Source: Diabrotica undecimpunctata
Lineage: Eukaryota > Arthropoda > Insecta > Coleoptera > Chrysomelidae
Assembly: GCF_040954645.1 (NCBI RefSeq)
Contig: NC_092808.1
Location: 13,693,883-13,757,882, forward strand
Reading direction: 5' to 3'
Length of the DNA stretch: 64,000 nt
Shown here: positions 1 to 10,977 of the stretch, piece by piece
Numbering within the stretch: the first letter of the stretch is position 1
How the letters are laid out: each line of letters begins with the position of its first letter
Notes under the pieces: generated by a model
Seen by the model: the letters and a program-made list of their open reading frames with translations, nothing else
Databases searched by the model: none
What the model was told of the DNA's origin: nothing
Program-made: the position numbers and the translations under genes

Positions 1-690
1 GAAAAAGTAATACGTATGTTACAAATTACAACCACTGGTTCAATATATAATAAATCAGTGCAAATCCTGGTCTATGCTGATGATATCAATATTGTTGGGA
101 GAACGGAAACGCTGTATGAGAGGCGTATGTAGCATTAAAAGAATCAGCTACAAAAACGGGTTTAATAATACATACCAACAAAACGAAATATATGAAAATA
201 ACCACGCAACCACAAATCCTATGACCACATGTTATAGAAAACGACGTCATCGAAGCTATGAACGAATTTGTATACCTAAGAGTGTTCATTAACACTTAAC
301 ACTGTTTCTCAACACTGACAGAATTTGCACGGCCAACGGATGCTATTTTGGGCTCAATCTCCTCCTTAAATCTAAAATTAACAGTCCTAACATATAGTTC
401 AGAGACCTAGACTCTTACAAAAAATAATGAAAACATGTTAGGATGTTTCGAAAGAAAAGTACTAAGACGAATCTATGGATCGGTGAATGGAAATGGAATG
501 TGGAGAAGACGATACACCTTCAAACTTTATAGAATATACCAGGAACCTGATATCGTAAAACATATTAAGATAGGACGTCTGAGGTGGATAGGACATGTAA
601 TGCGGATGGAACAAAATGACCCAGCTAGAAAAACGCTCCTTGATAGTCCCATTGGTCAGAGAAGAAGAGGAAGATCCAGAACGAGACTCA
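1..690 (+). mobile_element. LINE 3' portion (reverse transcriptase C-terminus), copy A
   Basis: Decayed non-LTR retrotransposon. A YADD-type catalytic motif ('AYADDINIVG' in the sister copy, 'VYADDINIVG' here) lies near 70-100. The C-terminal 'KVLRRIYG...RLRWIGHVMRM' signature of insect LINEs with an APE endonuclease (RTE-like) is at about 450-620. Frameshifts and stops break the frame. It is closely similar to 59820-60478, so the two are copies of one composite. The LINE sequence stops abruptly at about 690, where minus-strand DUF7869-type coding sequence begins. The 5' part lies outside the window. Confidence 0.8.
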
Positions 691-945
691 AGTTGGGTTG
701 TAAAGCTAGATTTATGACGATGAAACGGAACTGTTTCGTCATATATTTCTTCATACAAATAGGAACCAGACTCTTCTTCTCTTAACCATTTAATACCGTC
801 TCTATATCTGACTGTTTTATTCAGTTCATCATTTTTTCTATTAATAAGATGAAGTTTTTAAGGTAGATCAGCAATCCTTCTAAAGTTTTGAGTCATATCG
901 ATCATACCGGCTTGCTTTTGAAATTATTTTCCGGTACGTTTCTGG
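690..945 (-). mobile_element. DUF7869-type DNA element, copy A, 3' coding end
   Basis: Minus-strand reading gives the C-terminus of a DUF7869-like protein ('IKWLREEESGSYLYEE' and neighbours). It continues across the hAT insertion into 3470-3690. The same segment is uninterrupted at 60480-60714. The call rests on continuity with the better preserved parts of the family in this window. Confidence 0.6.
938..945. repeat. 8-bp target-site duplication of hAT (left)
   Basis: GTTTCTGG lies directly before the CAGGCCCG terminus. The same eight bases follow the other terminus at 3470-3477. The uninterrupted sister copy has a single GTTTCTGG at 60707-60714. Confidence 0.9.
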
Positions 946-3469
946 CAGGCCCGTTCCTAGGGTAGTGAGCGCCTGCGTGCAGGATTTTTTGTGCGCCCCC
1001 ATATTATGTTTTTAAGATACCTATATCATAACATGTTCTTGTGATATGATTGAAAATACGATATGAATGTCAAAAGAAAAATAAAATGAACCATGTTTGA
1101 AAAAAGGTTTTATTTTAAAATTAAATGAAGAAAAAAGGTCATTTTAAAACAATATTATTATGTAAGTTAACAGTAAGAAAGAAAACACTCAATTCGCAAA
1201 TTAATAAGGCATTCTGCAATATAACACGAAACAATAACGGAAAGGAGATACTCTCAATGCAAAAAAACTTTATTAAATAATACATATATACCAAGTTAAA
1301 AATAATTAAATAACAAATATTGGAATTATAACATGATACGTCGTGCTTTCAAAGATGCAAGCTCATTAATCATTTCATTGTGATCAATGGCTTCACAAAT
1401 TTTATTTTCAATTAAACTGACTGCCAAATCTGATAGCCTTTCTTGGCACATTGACGTTCTTAAATAATTTTTTATGAGCTTTAGCTTTGAAAAACTCCTT
1501 TCGCCAGATGCCACCGAAATTGGAAGGGTCACGAATATTCTCAAGGCTATAAATAGATTTGGAAACGCGGATTGTAAATTTTTCTTTGTTATATAATTTA
1601 AAACATCTATGGGCGAATCCGAAATTTTGCTAGAGTCTGTGATTGGGTTAAGAACTTTGTATGAAAGAAGTTCATTATGCAAATCAAGACCATCAATACC
1701 TTTGCATACGTTTCCTTCATGTTGAATTTGTAAAGCTAAATCCAAATCCATACATATGATCTCTTAATCACATCAGAATCTAGATTTTGAAAATTAACCA
1801 AAAATCCAAATACATCGTGGCACTTATCTATTCCCCCAAAGCGTCTTTGTAGGGATTGAATTGTTGTGTCCAAAATTTGAAAATAAAACTGATCTTAAAT
1901 TTTTGCTTTGGATCGAATGCAGTTTCATTTGTACCTTCATACGAAAATTGAAGCTTCGTCTTTCTTTGTCTTAATAAGGAAAATGTTTGCTCTACATCAC
2001 TTTTTTCTGCTTCTGCTACAGCCTCATTCATGAAAATCTTGAAATGTTTGTCTGAATTTTTTTCAGTGAAATAAATAATAAGATTTTTTATTTCTGTATG
2101 GCATTCATTTAAAGTTGTATTTGGATTCTGGACCATTTTACTTACTATATTAACTTTTGTTAACACGTCATGCCAAATTATAATAGAAAAAATGAATTTG
2201 AACGTTTTAATTTTGTCTAATAGTGACCTTGCTGAATGTTTCGTGTTCATATCTCTTGAATTATCTTCCACCAAATCATGTAAACTTTTACAAATTTCGA
2301 GGAATTGAAACCTAAGAGGGCGAATGATTTTGACTCTGCTTTCCCATCGTGTTTCATTTACTGATTTTAAAGTTTAGTTTAGTACATTCCTTTTTAAAAT
2401 GTCCCATCTGTAGGGCGAAGCAGAAAAAAAATTGAACAACTCCTGAATAATTGAAAAAAAAACTACAGTCTCATATGAAATTTCAGCTGCATCATTGACA
2501 CTTAAATTAAAAGTGTGAGCTGAACAAGGCAAAAACATTGCTAATGGATTAATTTTTAGAATTTGAGCTTGAAGGCCCACATGCTTGCTAGACATATTTG
2601 CCCCATTGTCGTAACCCTGACCTCTCATGTCATCAAGGTTTATTACAAATTTTGATAATATTTCTTCTTTTAAAAAATTGAAGAGCCTTTCTCCTCTAGT
2701 ATTTAAAACTTTGAAAAATCCCAGAAAGTATTCTCTAATTTCGACTTCATATGGAGAACAATAAACGAAGCGAATTATGACCGTCAGCTGCTCAACATGG
2801 CTAGCATCTGGAGATTCATCCAAAATAATTGAGTAATATTTTGCTGTTATGAGGCAACTCAGAATTTCGTTCTGAATATTTCTTGACAATAAATGAATTA
2901 ATTCATTTTGGAAGTGATTGCTCAGGTAATGAGGCATATTTCGGCACAACCCTTTAGACCTTCGAATATTGCTCAGGTGTTCCATCATAATTGGATCGAA
3001 TTTAGCAATCATTTCAACTAATTTCAAAAAATTGCTATTATTAGTCTCATAAAGATTTGTACTGTCACCCCTAAAAGCTAAATTTTGGTAAGGTAAATAC
3101 TGCACAATACAAATCATTCTTTTAATGATTCCACGCCATCGCTGTTTTTCAATTTCATAATATTTTTGTTGCTCTTTATCAATAGTACATTCTTTACTAA
3201 AACGCAGCGAGCAGAATTAGACGGCGCGTCGTGTGCTGACACTAATAAAATTGTAGGGTGGTAATTTAATTAGTAATTTTGGTATTATAATAGGGAATAG
3301 CAATCGGATGAAATGATTGCTTTAGCGCTTACCGGGGAAATACTGAACACTGACTTTTTTTGTTTTAGTAGTGAGAATATTTTTGTAATGGTAACCAAAT
3401 ATTTTGCGCCCCTAAAATTTAGCGCCTGCGTGCGGGGCATTCATTGCATACCTGCCAGGAACGGCCCTG
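946..3469 (-). mobile_element. hAT DNA transposon (ZMYM1-like transposase), degraded
   Basis: A 2,524-bp element. Its left terminus is CAGGCCCGTTCCT; the reverse complement of its right end is CAGGGCCGTTCCT. Both are hAT-type ends and are flanked by a perfect 8-bp duplication. A subterminal block containing 'GCGCCTGCGTGC' occurs near both ends (about 969 and 3422). The transposase lies on the minus strand inside. The insertion split an older DUF7869-type element, whose empty version is preserved at about 60.7 kb. Confidence 0.92.
1326..3117 (-). pseudogene. hAT transposase pseudogene (zinc finger MYM-type 1-like)
   Basis: Three minus-strand coding blocks (3117-2374, 2274-1828, 1751-1326) give the order of a ZMYM1/TTF-type hAT transposase. 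First comes a DUF4371-like core with 'YYSIILDESPDASHVEQL', then 'GYDNGANMSSKHVGLQ' and 'CSAHTFNLSVNDAA'. The middle block is a helical linker. The last block is the hAT C-terminal dimerisation region with '[18 protein letters not shown]'. Stops and frame breaks between blocks, and no clear N-terminal zinc finger, indicate it is dead. It would cut and paste the 946-3469 element in the nucleus. Confidence 0.9.
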
Positions 3470-3994
3470 GTTTCTGGTACATATACTGTGTCGTGTTTTC
3501 GTAAAACCTTCTCTATTCTTCCAAAATCTCTGTCACAATTTAAGTAAGTATGACCAACCTCAGAAAATTTGTGCTCAATACAACTGAAGTATCCCTTCAA
3601 CTGATAAGGCAAATCATGTGAAATCAGACCAGATAATCAGATAATCCTTTTTAATGATGCTTTTGTTAACTTCAATATATCTGAGTAGCCACGTGATAAA
3701 TAGGTACATAATAACTTCATCCATTAAAAAAACAGTTTTTAGAAAAATGCTACATAGCACCTTCATCCAATCCTGCCTTCAATTGTTTTTTAAATGTAAC
3801 ATATTTATAAGAACAATAAATGCTACTTTTTGTATATTATTTTGGAATATAATTTTGGTTTTAAAATGTAAGTTATTAATTCCCTAATTTAAAAGGTGTT
3901 GACAAATACCTCATCCCGCAATAAGAAAGCTTTCAGGCCTAGCAGTTCCTGCTCCGGCCAAGTTTTAGCACAGCAGAATACCTAGTGTAATAAT
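3470..3994 (-). mobile_element. DUF7869-type DNA element, copy A, right part
   Basis: Just after the hAT, the minus strand encodes 'EVGHTYLNCDRDFGRIEKVL', the third conserved block of the DUF7869 family. At about 3690 the sequence jumps to a non-coding terminal segment (3690-3994) that is nearly identical to 63150-63460. Relative to the sister copy, about 2.2 kb of the middle is missing. Shared similarity ends at 'GTGTAATAAT' in both copies, which probably marks the true element end. Confidence 0.7.
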
Positions 3995-4450
3995 ACTCAT
4001 TTATTATTAAATATTATACAGTACGTTAAGTTTTGGATTAGATATTGCAAACTACATAAAGCGCTAAAATTGGCAACATTGCCTCGTACGAGGTAATTGC
4101 AATTCTCTGATCCACTCCGAGACCTTAGACTCCTAGACAGAAAAAGAGAAAACGAAAACCATTTAGTAACACATAACAACGCAAGAGATATGCATCTCCG
4201 TCCGTCGATTTTTGTTTTGCTTACGTATACCCGGTTCATTTCTTATAACATAAACTCGATAAAAATACACTAACCATTATAAGGCAGTGCATTGGTATCG
4301 GTTTTTAATAATGGGAACAATTTTTTGTGGTTGAATTAAAAATAAAAGCGCATTTCTTTAAAACAATAAAACAAAAAATATACTCTTATTTTTAATAAAA
4401 AATAATTCCTAATAAAATAAGAAATATTTCTTTATGCCCTACAAAATGAT
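3995..4450. other. AT-rich spacer, nothing recognised
   Basis: I see no coding similarity or clear repeat structure here. The minus-strand frame at 3997-4239 has no recognisable domain. Confidence 0.4.
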
Positions 4451-4717
4451 TCAAATATTTGACCTACGACTGAACAGTATCCCAATGCTGTCATCAAAAC
4501 TTCTGCGGACAGATGTAAGAATTTCTGCCGTAACAAAATTGGGGACTTCTCTTATTCGATTTTTTAATTTATCCAAATTTTGGGCTCTAGCCTCAGGATG
4601 ATCGTAGATGATGCTTTTTAAATGGCCCCAAAAAAAAAGTCCATGGGTGTAATATTGGAAATCGTGCAGGCCACTTGCTGGTATATTGAGTGATTGCCGG
4701 TATAAGCAATCCCCCAC
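4451..4717 (-). pseudogene. Tc1/mariner-type transposase C-terminal fragment
   Basis: The minus strand reads 'ITPMDFFFWGHLKSIIYD' followed by a helical tail ('LDKLKNRIREVPNFVTAEIL'). This matches the C-terminal block around the last acidic residue of Tc1/mariner-type transposases found widely in insects, where 'DFFLWG' follows the third catalytic residue. One frame break lies upstream of 'TPMDF'. Only this end remains; no terminal repeats were found. Confidence 0.7.
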
Positions 4718-4798
4718 TTACTGATCAACAGCTTCGGGTGGAAGAGTCGGTAAGTGGAAGGGCACCTTCTTGTCCTAGAAATGGAAAATCGTTTCTAA
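4718..4798 (+). mobile_element. LINE 5' leader, left of nested insertion
   Basis: This stretch leads up to the target duplication AAGGCGGACGAACC and continues after it at 5189. It is therefore the upstream part of the LINE that runs to about 6610. Confidence 0.5.
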
Positions 4799-4811
4799 AG
4801 GCGGACGAACC

Positions 4812-5174
4812 GATACCGATACAAGAAAGACGAAACAACAAATCAACACTATCGAAATGAAAGTATTAAGATCAATAGCGGGCATATCATTAAGAGACAG
4901 ACGAACCAACAGAAGTATACGCAAACAATGCAAAATTCAAAATATTAACAGGTGGATAAAAACAAGAAAAAAAAACTGGAACGAACATATAAACCGAATG
5001 GGATCAGATAGATTAGCGAACATCTGTAAAAACAACAAGCCGTATTTCAGAAACTTGTTGGAAGGCCGCCAAAAAGGTGGAAAGATAATGTACAGTCAAC
5101 AACGACTGAAACAGAATAAGAGGCAGACAAACAGGAGTAATCCTAGTCACACGAAGAAGAAGAAGAAGAAGAAG
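4812..5174 (+). mobile_element. 5'-truncated LINE insertion with (GAA)n tail and target duplication
   Basis: About 360 bp of LINE C-terminal coding sequence ('INRWIKTRKKNWNEHINRM' at about 4944-5003) ends in a (GAA)n tail at about 5153-5176. It is flanked by the 14-bp direct repeat AAGGCGGACGAACC (4798-4811 and 5175-5188), the hallmark of target-primed reverse transcription. It inserted into the 5' leader of the LINE that resumes at 5189. Confidence 0.8.
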
Positions 5175-5188
5175 AAGGCGGACGAACC

Positions 5189-6610
5189 AACATGGTCAAC
5201 GGCGTGGAGATACATAAGGCAACGGAAAACCAATGTATTAAAGGCTCATAGAACATCCCTAGTTAGTCATCATGACTAACAATACTACCAAACACTCAAC
5301 TGAACCTAAAACTCAAAAAACAAGATCCGGCAGAGAAGGAAACTCACAAGACTGCAAGGCCTCCCCGGTCGTCAACATGCGAAAACCTTGCAACGTAGCG
5401 ACTGGGAATGTTAGAAGTCTACATCAAGCTGGAAAAGTACATAATGGCGTTAAAGAAATGGAAAGGCTAAATATAGATATTTTAGGAATCCATTCACTCC
5501 ATACTCCAACAGAATTATACTCTTACAATTAAACCAGAACAAACCCAAAATAAACATCCTATAAGTTTATGCTCCAACTGCGGACAAACCAGAGAGCGAT
5601 ATTGAAACTTTCTACGAAGACCTAGACAACATTTTAAAATCCATTAAAGCGCAAGATGTAACAATTATAATGGGAGACTTTAACGCTAAAGTTGGGGAAG
5701 AAAAAGTAGAAGAATGTACAAGAGGATATAGTCTGGGCAACAGAAACGAAAGGGGTGACAGGCTTATCGAATTTTGCCAAAATAATTTTGTTAAAGCTAA
5801 TACATTATTCAAAATTCCAAAGAGAAGACTATATACCTGGAAGTCACCAGAAGATCAAGAAGAGAAAATTGTAAGAAACCAAATAGACGATGTATTAGTT
5901 AGACAAAGATACAGGAACGCAATTATATCCGCAAAAACCTATCCAAGTGCCGACATAGGATCAGATCACAACCAAGTAGTGACCAAAATTAGGCTCAAAA
6001 TAAAAATAATAAAACGAAGAACAACAAATGCAAAAATCGATACAAGTAAATTAAGGAACCCACACATAAGGCAACGCCTGGCAGATGAAATCAACAACGG
6101 ATTAATGAATGTTAAAGAGCAAATTCTACAAAATACTGAGACGGATAAAAAATGTTTATTAATAAAGACAGAAATAGATAAAAGTCAAAAAGAAATTCTA
6201 ATACCAACCAGATATAAAAATAAGCAATGGATGATGGAAAACATTTTAGATGTAATGGAAGAAAGACGTCAATATAAAAAAACAAAGATAATCAGATGTA
6301 CAAAAAAGTGGATAAACAAATAAAACAAAGAATTAAGAAAGCGAAAGAACAATAGTTTAAAGAACAATGCGCAGAAATAGAAGAATACCAGAAAAGACAT
6401 GATAGTTTAACACACATAAAAAAATTAAAGAATTAACTCACAACAATAGAACAAGAAAACCGGGAATACTGAGAGATGTAAATGGGAAACTTGTGTTGAA
6501 TACTAACGACAAATTAAAGAGATGGACAGAATACATCAATGAACTGTTCAAAGACAATAGAACAGAACAGATGGAGATAGAAGTAGAAGAGGATATGGTT
6601 TTAAAGATAA
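5189..6610 (+). mobile_element. LINE 5' half with APE-type endonuclease
   Basis: The N-terminal endonuclease start 'VATGNVRSLHQAGKV' (a variant of the usual 'TWNVRTL') lies at about 5390-5440. The later blocks 'IIMGDFNAKVGEE' (5665-5703) and 'IGSDHNQVVTKIRLK' (about 5958-6000) are typical of APE-like endonucleases, with the metal-binding Asp/Asn and the catalytic SDH. Frameshifts separate the blocks at about 5530-5670. The element breaks off near 6610 before the reverse transcriptase core. Confidence 0.85.
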
Positions 6611-7169
6611 AGTTTTAAAGGTTTAAAAAAAGAAGAATATTTGCAATAGAGTGATTTGTTATATTCGTTCGTGTAAATACAAAAAAAAATTAAATAGATG
6701 TAATATACATATTATACAATATTTGTAGATTATTATACACCTAAATAAATATAATTAAATGTCGTCACACACTATTTCTGTGTTCGACCAATAGGTTTTA
6801 ACGGGTAATGTGTAAATGTTTTTTCGATTTTTGAGTGACAAATGTAAAATTAACATGTATGTAAAAAAAACTACTAATTATAATTCTTTATTGTACATTG
6901 AAATCAATAAACATATCTAGATTTAGTCATTCAATAGCTTTAAAAACTAATTATTGTTGTGTATTGTGATTGTGCTATGCCAAAACAAATAAATAGTTGT
7001 AGAAAGCTGATAAGCTTTCATATAAGATAGATTATTTTGAACAAGAAATAATGACGTTTTTACTATTAAAGCTCTAAAAGAGGTAAGTTTAAAATTTAGA
7101 ATATGTAATTTTGTATTAAAATGGTTTCTTATGTATTTTAGTGTGTTGCAATAGTCTTAAAACTAAGTG
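6611..7169. other. AT-rich stretch without recognised genes
   Basis: Very AT-rich sequence with no coding frame or repeat that I can identify. Confidence 0.4.
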
Positions 7170-7359
7170 TAGGGGAGAGTGTTCCACAGTGGATCATTTT
7201 TTTTTCAAATGACATTTCTTTTTAGAAAAATTAGATTTTTGTATAATTTGTTTGTAATATCGCAAATATTAGACATTACTTGTCATTATAGCAGCGATTG
7301 GTTTGAATTACCTAATAATATTACCTATCTTTTATTATTTTTTTATTACCATGTCATTT

Positions 7360-7395
7360 GTTTCAGTGTGCCCCAAATATGGGGCACACTGAAAC
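7360..7395. repeat. Subterminal palindrome of pogo-type element (left)
   Basis: Arms GTTTCAGTGTGCCCC (7360-7374) and its exact reverse complement (7381-7395) are separated by six bases. Related motifs occur at 9244-9276 and next to both termini. Confidence 0.85.
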
Positions 7396-7510
7396 TATCG
7401 GTGGGGTACAATGAAACATTTTCTAAACAAAAATATGTTTAATGTAAAATATGTAGTGTCATACAAGTTTTACTCACTAGGACCTAAATGAACTTATTAA
7501 TAGATATATT

Positions 7511-9187
7511 TTACCGAACGTCATGATTGTTAAAATTTATTTCAAAACTCATGTAGGCATTTTGTCTTGACGTTGAGCCAGAAAGAATCGGTTGAGGTAA
7601 AAGCATTTTAATGTCTTCTAACCGAACAACTGAAATATCTGGATTTGTAGGAAAGATGAATTTGCCAGTTACTTTTGCGCTTTTCCTCATAAAGGAAATT
7701 TCAAATTCATCTTTTTCCAAAACGTTCAATATTTTCCCAACAAAGTAAATCAAATTCTTGGTCGTAAACTGTACCAAAACGAAGTTATTTTTAGTTGGAG
7801 GTCTGGTTAATTCCTCAGTAAGATCTGGAATTGGATCTTCCGGTGTCCAATCGCTTTCACTTGATGATTCCTGCCATTCTTGTTCTTCGTCATCATCATC
7901 ATCTGTAATTTTTCTTGTCACCTTTTTAACAGCTGTTTGGTTTACTTTTTTTCTATTCAATTCCCTTTTAGCTAGTTCGTCCTTTTCAGGAGTGTCAGTC
8001 GCAATAATTGTTTTTCCTTGCCTTCTAAATTTCTGAATCTTTCGTTTTTGTGCCTTTGGAAATCCTCGAAAGATTTGTGGAGAAACAAAAGAAGATTTAT
8101 TATTGGTTTTATTTTCTGCTGGCGTTTCATCAGTTCCCTCGATGCCTTGCTGTTTTTCTGTTTCTTGCTCAGGCTGTTGAATAACTGTTGGTTCAGAATT
8201 ATTTTCTGGTCTGTCTGTTACAGCCGACATGAGGAAATCGTCATCTGAAAATATTTCTGGATCATAAGGGAAGATGCCAGTTTTCTTAAATCCTGAACTG
8301 ATGTTCGTAGGTGTCATTGATCTTTCATGCGCAACTTTAACAAAACTTCCGACATTAAAAATATTTACTGGAATACCAGGGTGATTAAGAAGCCAACCTT
8401 GCATGGCATTGTTATAATGCGCCTTGAACGATGAAAATACTGCTACATCTAAGGGCTGCATTTTGTTTGAGCAGTGTGGAGGGTGGAGGTAGTGTCAATA
8501 TTGTAACCCCATTCGACTTTGCAAGATCCAAGGTTTCCATTGACAAATGGCTCTCGTGATTATCCATGATGAGAAGGCTGGGGTTGTTACAAGAACTAGA
8601 AGAATATTTTATAAAATGTTCCATTACTTGAGGAAATAATTCCCTGTTCATCCATCCAGAAGAAGCAGCCAATCCCAACGTACCAGCTGGAGCATCTTGT
8701 ATCATCATTTCCTTGAAATGAACTCTGGGAAATACCATGGCCGGAGGTAAGGCATAACCACCAGCACAAATGATACTGCAGGTCGTTACAAGAACCCCTC
8801 TATTCCCACTAGTACATTGAAAGACCTGTTTCATACCTTTTTTGGCAAGAATTTTAGGAGGAGCATGAACTGTGGTGGTTCCAGTTTCGTCTAAATTAAA
8901 GACTCTACTGCCATCACTAAAACGAGACTCACGCTTAAGAACTTTGCGTACATACCTAAAATAAAAAAAATCTATTTCTAGAAATGAAAAATAGTGCATC
9001 ATATAAGAGAAAAAGTTACTTAAATGCATCTGATTTCTTACCTAAACAAAGTAACATAGGCAACACCTTGTAATTCGGCTGCTCGTCTTATAGGCAGATT
9101 TTCTTGAACAACGAGACGCACAGCTGCTTTCATCTGCTCTTGACTGAAAGTGCCAATGTTTGTTTTGCGCTTACGGTTACGAGCCAT
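7511..9187 (-). pseudogene. pogo/Tigger-like DDE transposase, internally deleted and frameshifted
   Basis: The minus-strand gene starts at 9187 with a basic N-terminus and a helix-turn-helix ('RRAAELQGVAYVTLFR'). An intron at 9041-8956 (GT...AG, splitting an Arg codon) is followed almost at once by 'SRVFNLDETG', the first catalytic Asp of the DDE_1 domain. 'LLIMDNHESHLS' and 'MQPLDVAVFSSFK' supply the second and third Asp. A frameshift lies at about 8460-8480, just before 'MQPLD'. The acidic, Ser-rich tail ends with a conserved C-terminal module (about 7520-7800). The second, CENP-B-type DNA-binding region normally between helix-turn-helix and catalytic core is missing, so the copy is probably non-autonomous. 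Confidence 0.88.
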
Positions 9188-9243
9188 CTTAAACTTGGAT
9201 GACAACTAAAAAATAAATAATTAAAACATTGTTGCATGTGTCA

Positions 9244-9276
9244 TGGGGTACAGTGAAACATGTTTCACTGTGCCCC
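9244..9276. repeat. Subterminal palindrome of pogo-type element (right)
   Basis: GGGGTACAGTGAAACA is followed directly by TGTTTCACTGTGCCCC, a near-perfect palindrome. It uses the same core as the one at 7360-7395. Confidence 0.8.
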
Positions 9277-9840
9277 ACATGGACTTGTTTCAATCTGGAC
9301 CATTAAGCACTTTTCCCAACAATTAACTTAAGAACCTAACCTAAAACATTCAAAATGCCGCAAATTTCAGAAATCATCAATCAATTATGTACCTTACCCC
9401 GCAACGTTCTTAGCAAATATTAAATTAAATAATTGGAGACTTACTGGGTTGAAAATATATCACTTAAAATTTATTTGGAACCAGAAAAACAATATTTTTT
9501 TCGTCGCAACAGAACGGCGGATTTACCCACACTGAGGTTAAGATAACAAGTAGAGGACGGCGGGAACTTCTCTGAAGCGAAGGTTGCGTTGATTTGGCGC
9601 GGTATTTGAATTTTAAAATCTCTTTGTTTCAGTGTGGAACATGTTTCGCTGTGGAACACCCTCCCCTATTTACTGTTAATATAATAGTTTGACAAATAGT
9701 TGACATTTTAAAAATTCCTCACTAACTATTCTGATGTTTTGGCAACGCTGTGGGGTTCTGACGTCGTAAATCTTGAATGACGTGCAAGCATTTTTATATG
9801 AAACATGCTATAGGACCGGTAGTAAGGCAATACAGTCCAT

Positions 9841-10133
9841 CTAATTTACTTACCGTTGCACGTCATTATCATTGACAGATATCGAAGTTGACATAGTTGC
9901 CAAAGTATAAAAAAATCCTGATTCCGTTTTAAATCAAATAGGTCACATAATTATTGCAAAAGTGGATTAGAAATAGAAATCTTTAAATCTTATTTCTATG
10001 CGTATGTAATAAAATATGTCTAGTGGCTGTAATGCAAGTGTACTCGACAAAAATGTTTCTAAAAAAGAACACACCTTTATCATGTGACCTCGCGGGCTAT
10101 GACGCAGATGACGTGCAACGGTATGTAAATTAG
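9841..10133. mobile_element. Short inverted-repeat element (MITE-like)
   Basis: A 26-bp arm at 9841-9866 (CTAATTTACTTACCGTTGCA and six more bases) is repeated inverted at 10108-10133 with one mismatch. The interior of about 240 bp has no coding capacity. It abuts a reverse transcriptase fragment exactly at the 'NYRPI' block, suggesting insertion into that LINE. I could not find a target duplication. Confidence 0.55.
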
Positions 10134-10700
10134 GTGAAGTATAGATAGGTCTATAGTTGACGACATTCGATTTTTTACCACCCTTATGAAGAGAAATAAT
10201 AATGTCTGTCTTTAGTCACTCTGGAAATATACCTTTTTCAAAGGATTCGTTAATTAGTGAGACCAGCACTTTCAACACAATTTTTGGGAGATTTGAGAAA
10301 ATTTTTATGGACAGTACTACAGGAAGATTTGGTTTTGATACTACTGATTGTTTGGATCAGTTCAGATTTATCAACTGCTCTTATAAAGAATGAATTCGAG
10401 ACCTTTTTGAATTGGAAAGATAGGAAATAGGATCTTGTGGCAAAATAGTTGATGTTTTATTTTTACTTAAGTACATTAACAAAGTATTCATTTAGATTTT
10501 CAGGGTTTGGAAGAAAAAATGTTTGAGCTGTATTAATTTTATTTCGAAGACGGTTTATTATGTACCAAGTTTCTCTTGCAACAGTTTTAGAGCTTCCCAG
10601 ACAATTCTGGTAGTACATTTTTTTATAGTCCATTTCCATCATATTGATAGCACATTATGTATGCAAATCCCTAAATTGTTGATACGGATGACTCAATGAA
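10134..10700 (-). mobile_element. Jockey-like LINE fragment, N-terminal reverse transcriptase
   Basis: The minus strand, from 10680 downwards, reads 'VARETWYIINRLRNKI', then 'LINESFEKGIFPE', then 'IIISLHKGGKK' and 'NYRPI'. These are the successive blocks preceding the fingers domain in jockey/I-type reverse transcriptases. Stops interrupt it. It stops at the inverted-repeat element next door. Confidence 0.75.
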
Positions 10701-10977
10701 AAATAGATATTTGTCAACAAGTTTACAGAAGTATATAGGAAAACAATTTTAAATTGAGTATGACCAGCAGGTATAAAGGTTGAAGCAGAATAGAATACAA
10801 TAGTTTTGAGGGTTACTAATCCCTAAATAAAGTTGCCAGTGTCGGAGTGATGGAGATTAAGAGGTACTAATGAATTTGCAAGAAATGTAAGATGTTTATT
10901 TTATTGGTTATATATAAAATAATTTGTGGCCGTAACAGGGGCCGATTTGTAAAAAAATGAATATTATTTTAATCAAA

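Larger units (their letters stand above)
7172..9666 (-). mobile_element. pogo/Tigger-type DNA transposon with TA target duplication
   Basis: A 2,495-bp element bounded by TA (7170-7171 and 9667-9668). Its inverted ends read GGGGAGAGTGTTCCACAG on the left and GGGGAGGGTGTTCCACAG on the right (reverse complement). Inside each end is a palindrome built on GTTTCAC/AGTGTGCCCC: perfect 15-bp arms at 7360-7374/7381-7395, and near-perfect arms at about 9244-9276. These look like transposase-binding sites. The transposase gene is on the minus strand. Confidence 0.9.

Noticed and set aside
9042..9187. Short minus-strand frame as an independent DNA-binding protein gene
   Set aside because: A valid GT/AG intron joins it in phase to the pogo-type catalytic core, so it is exon 1 of that transposase.
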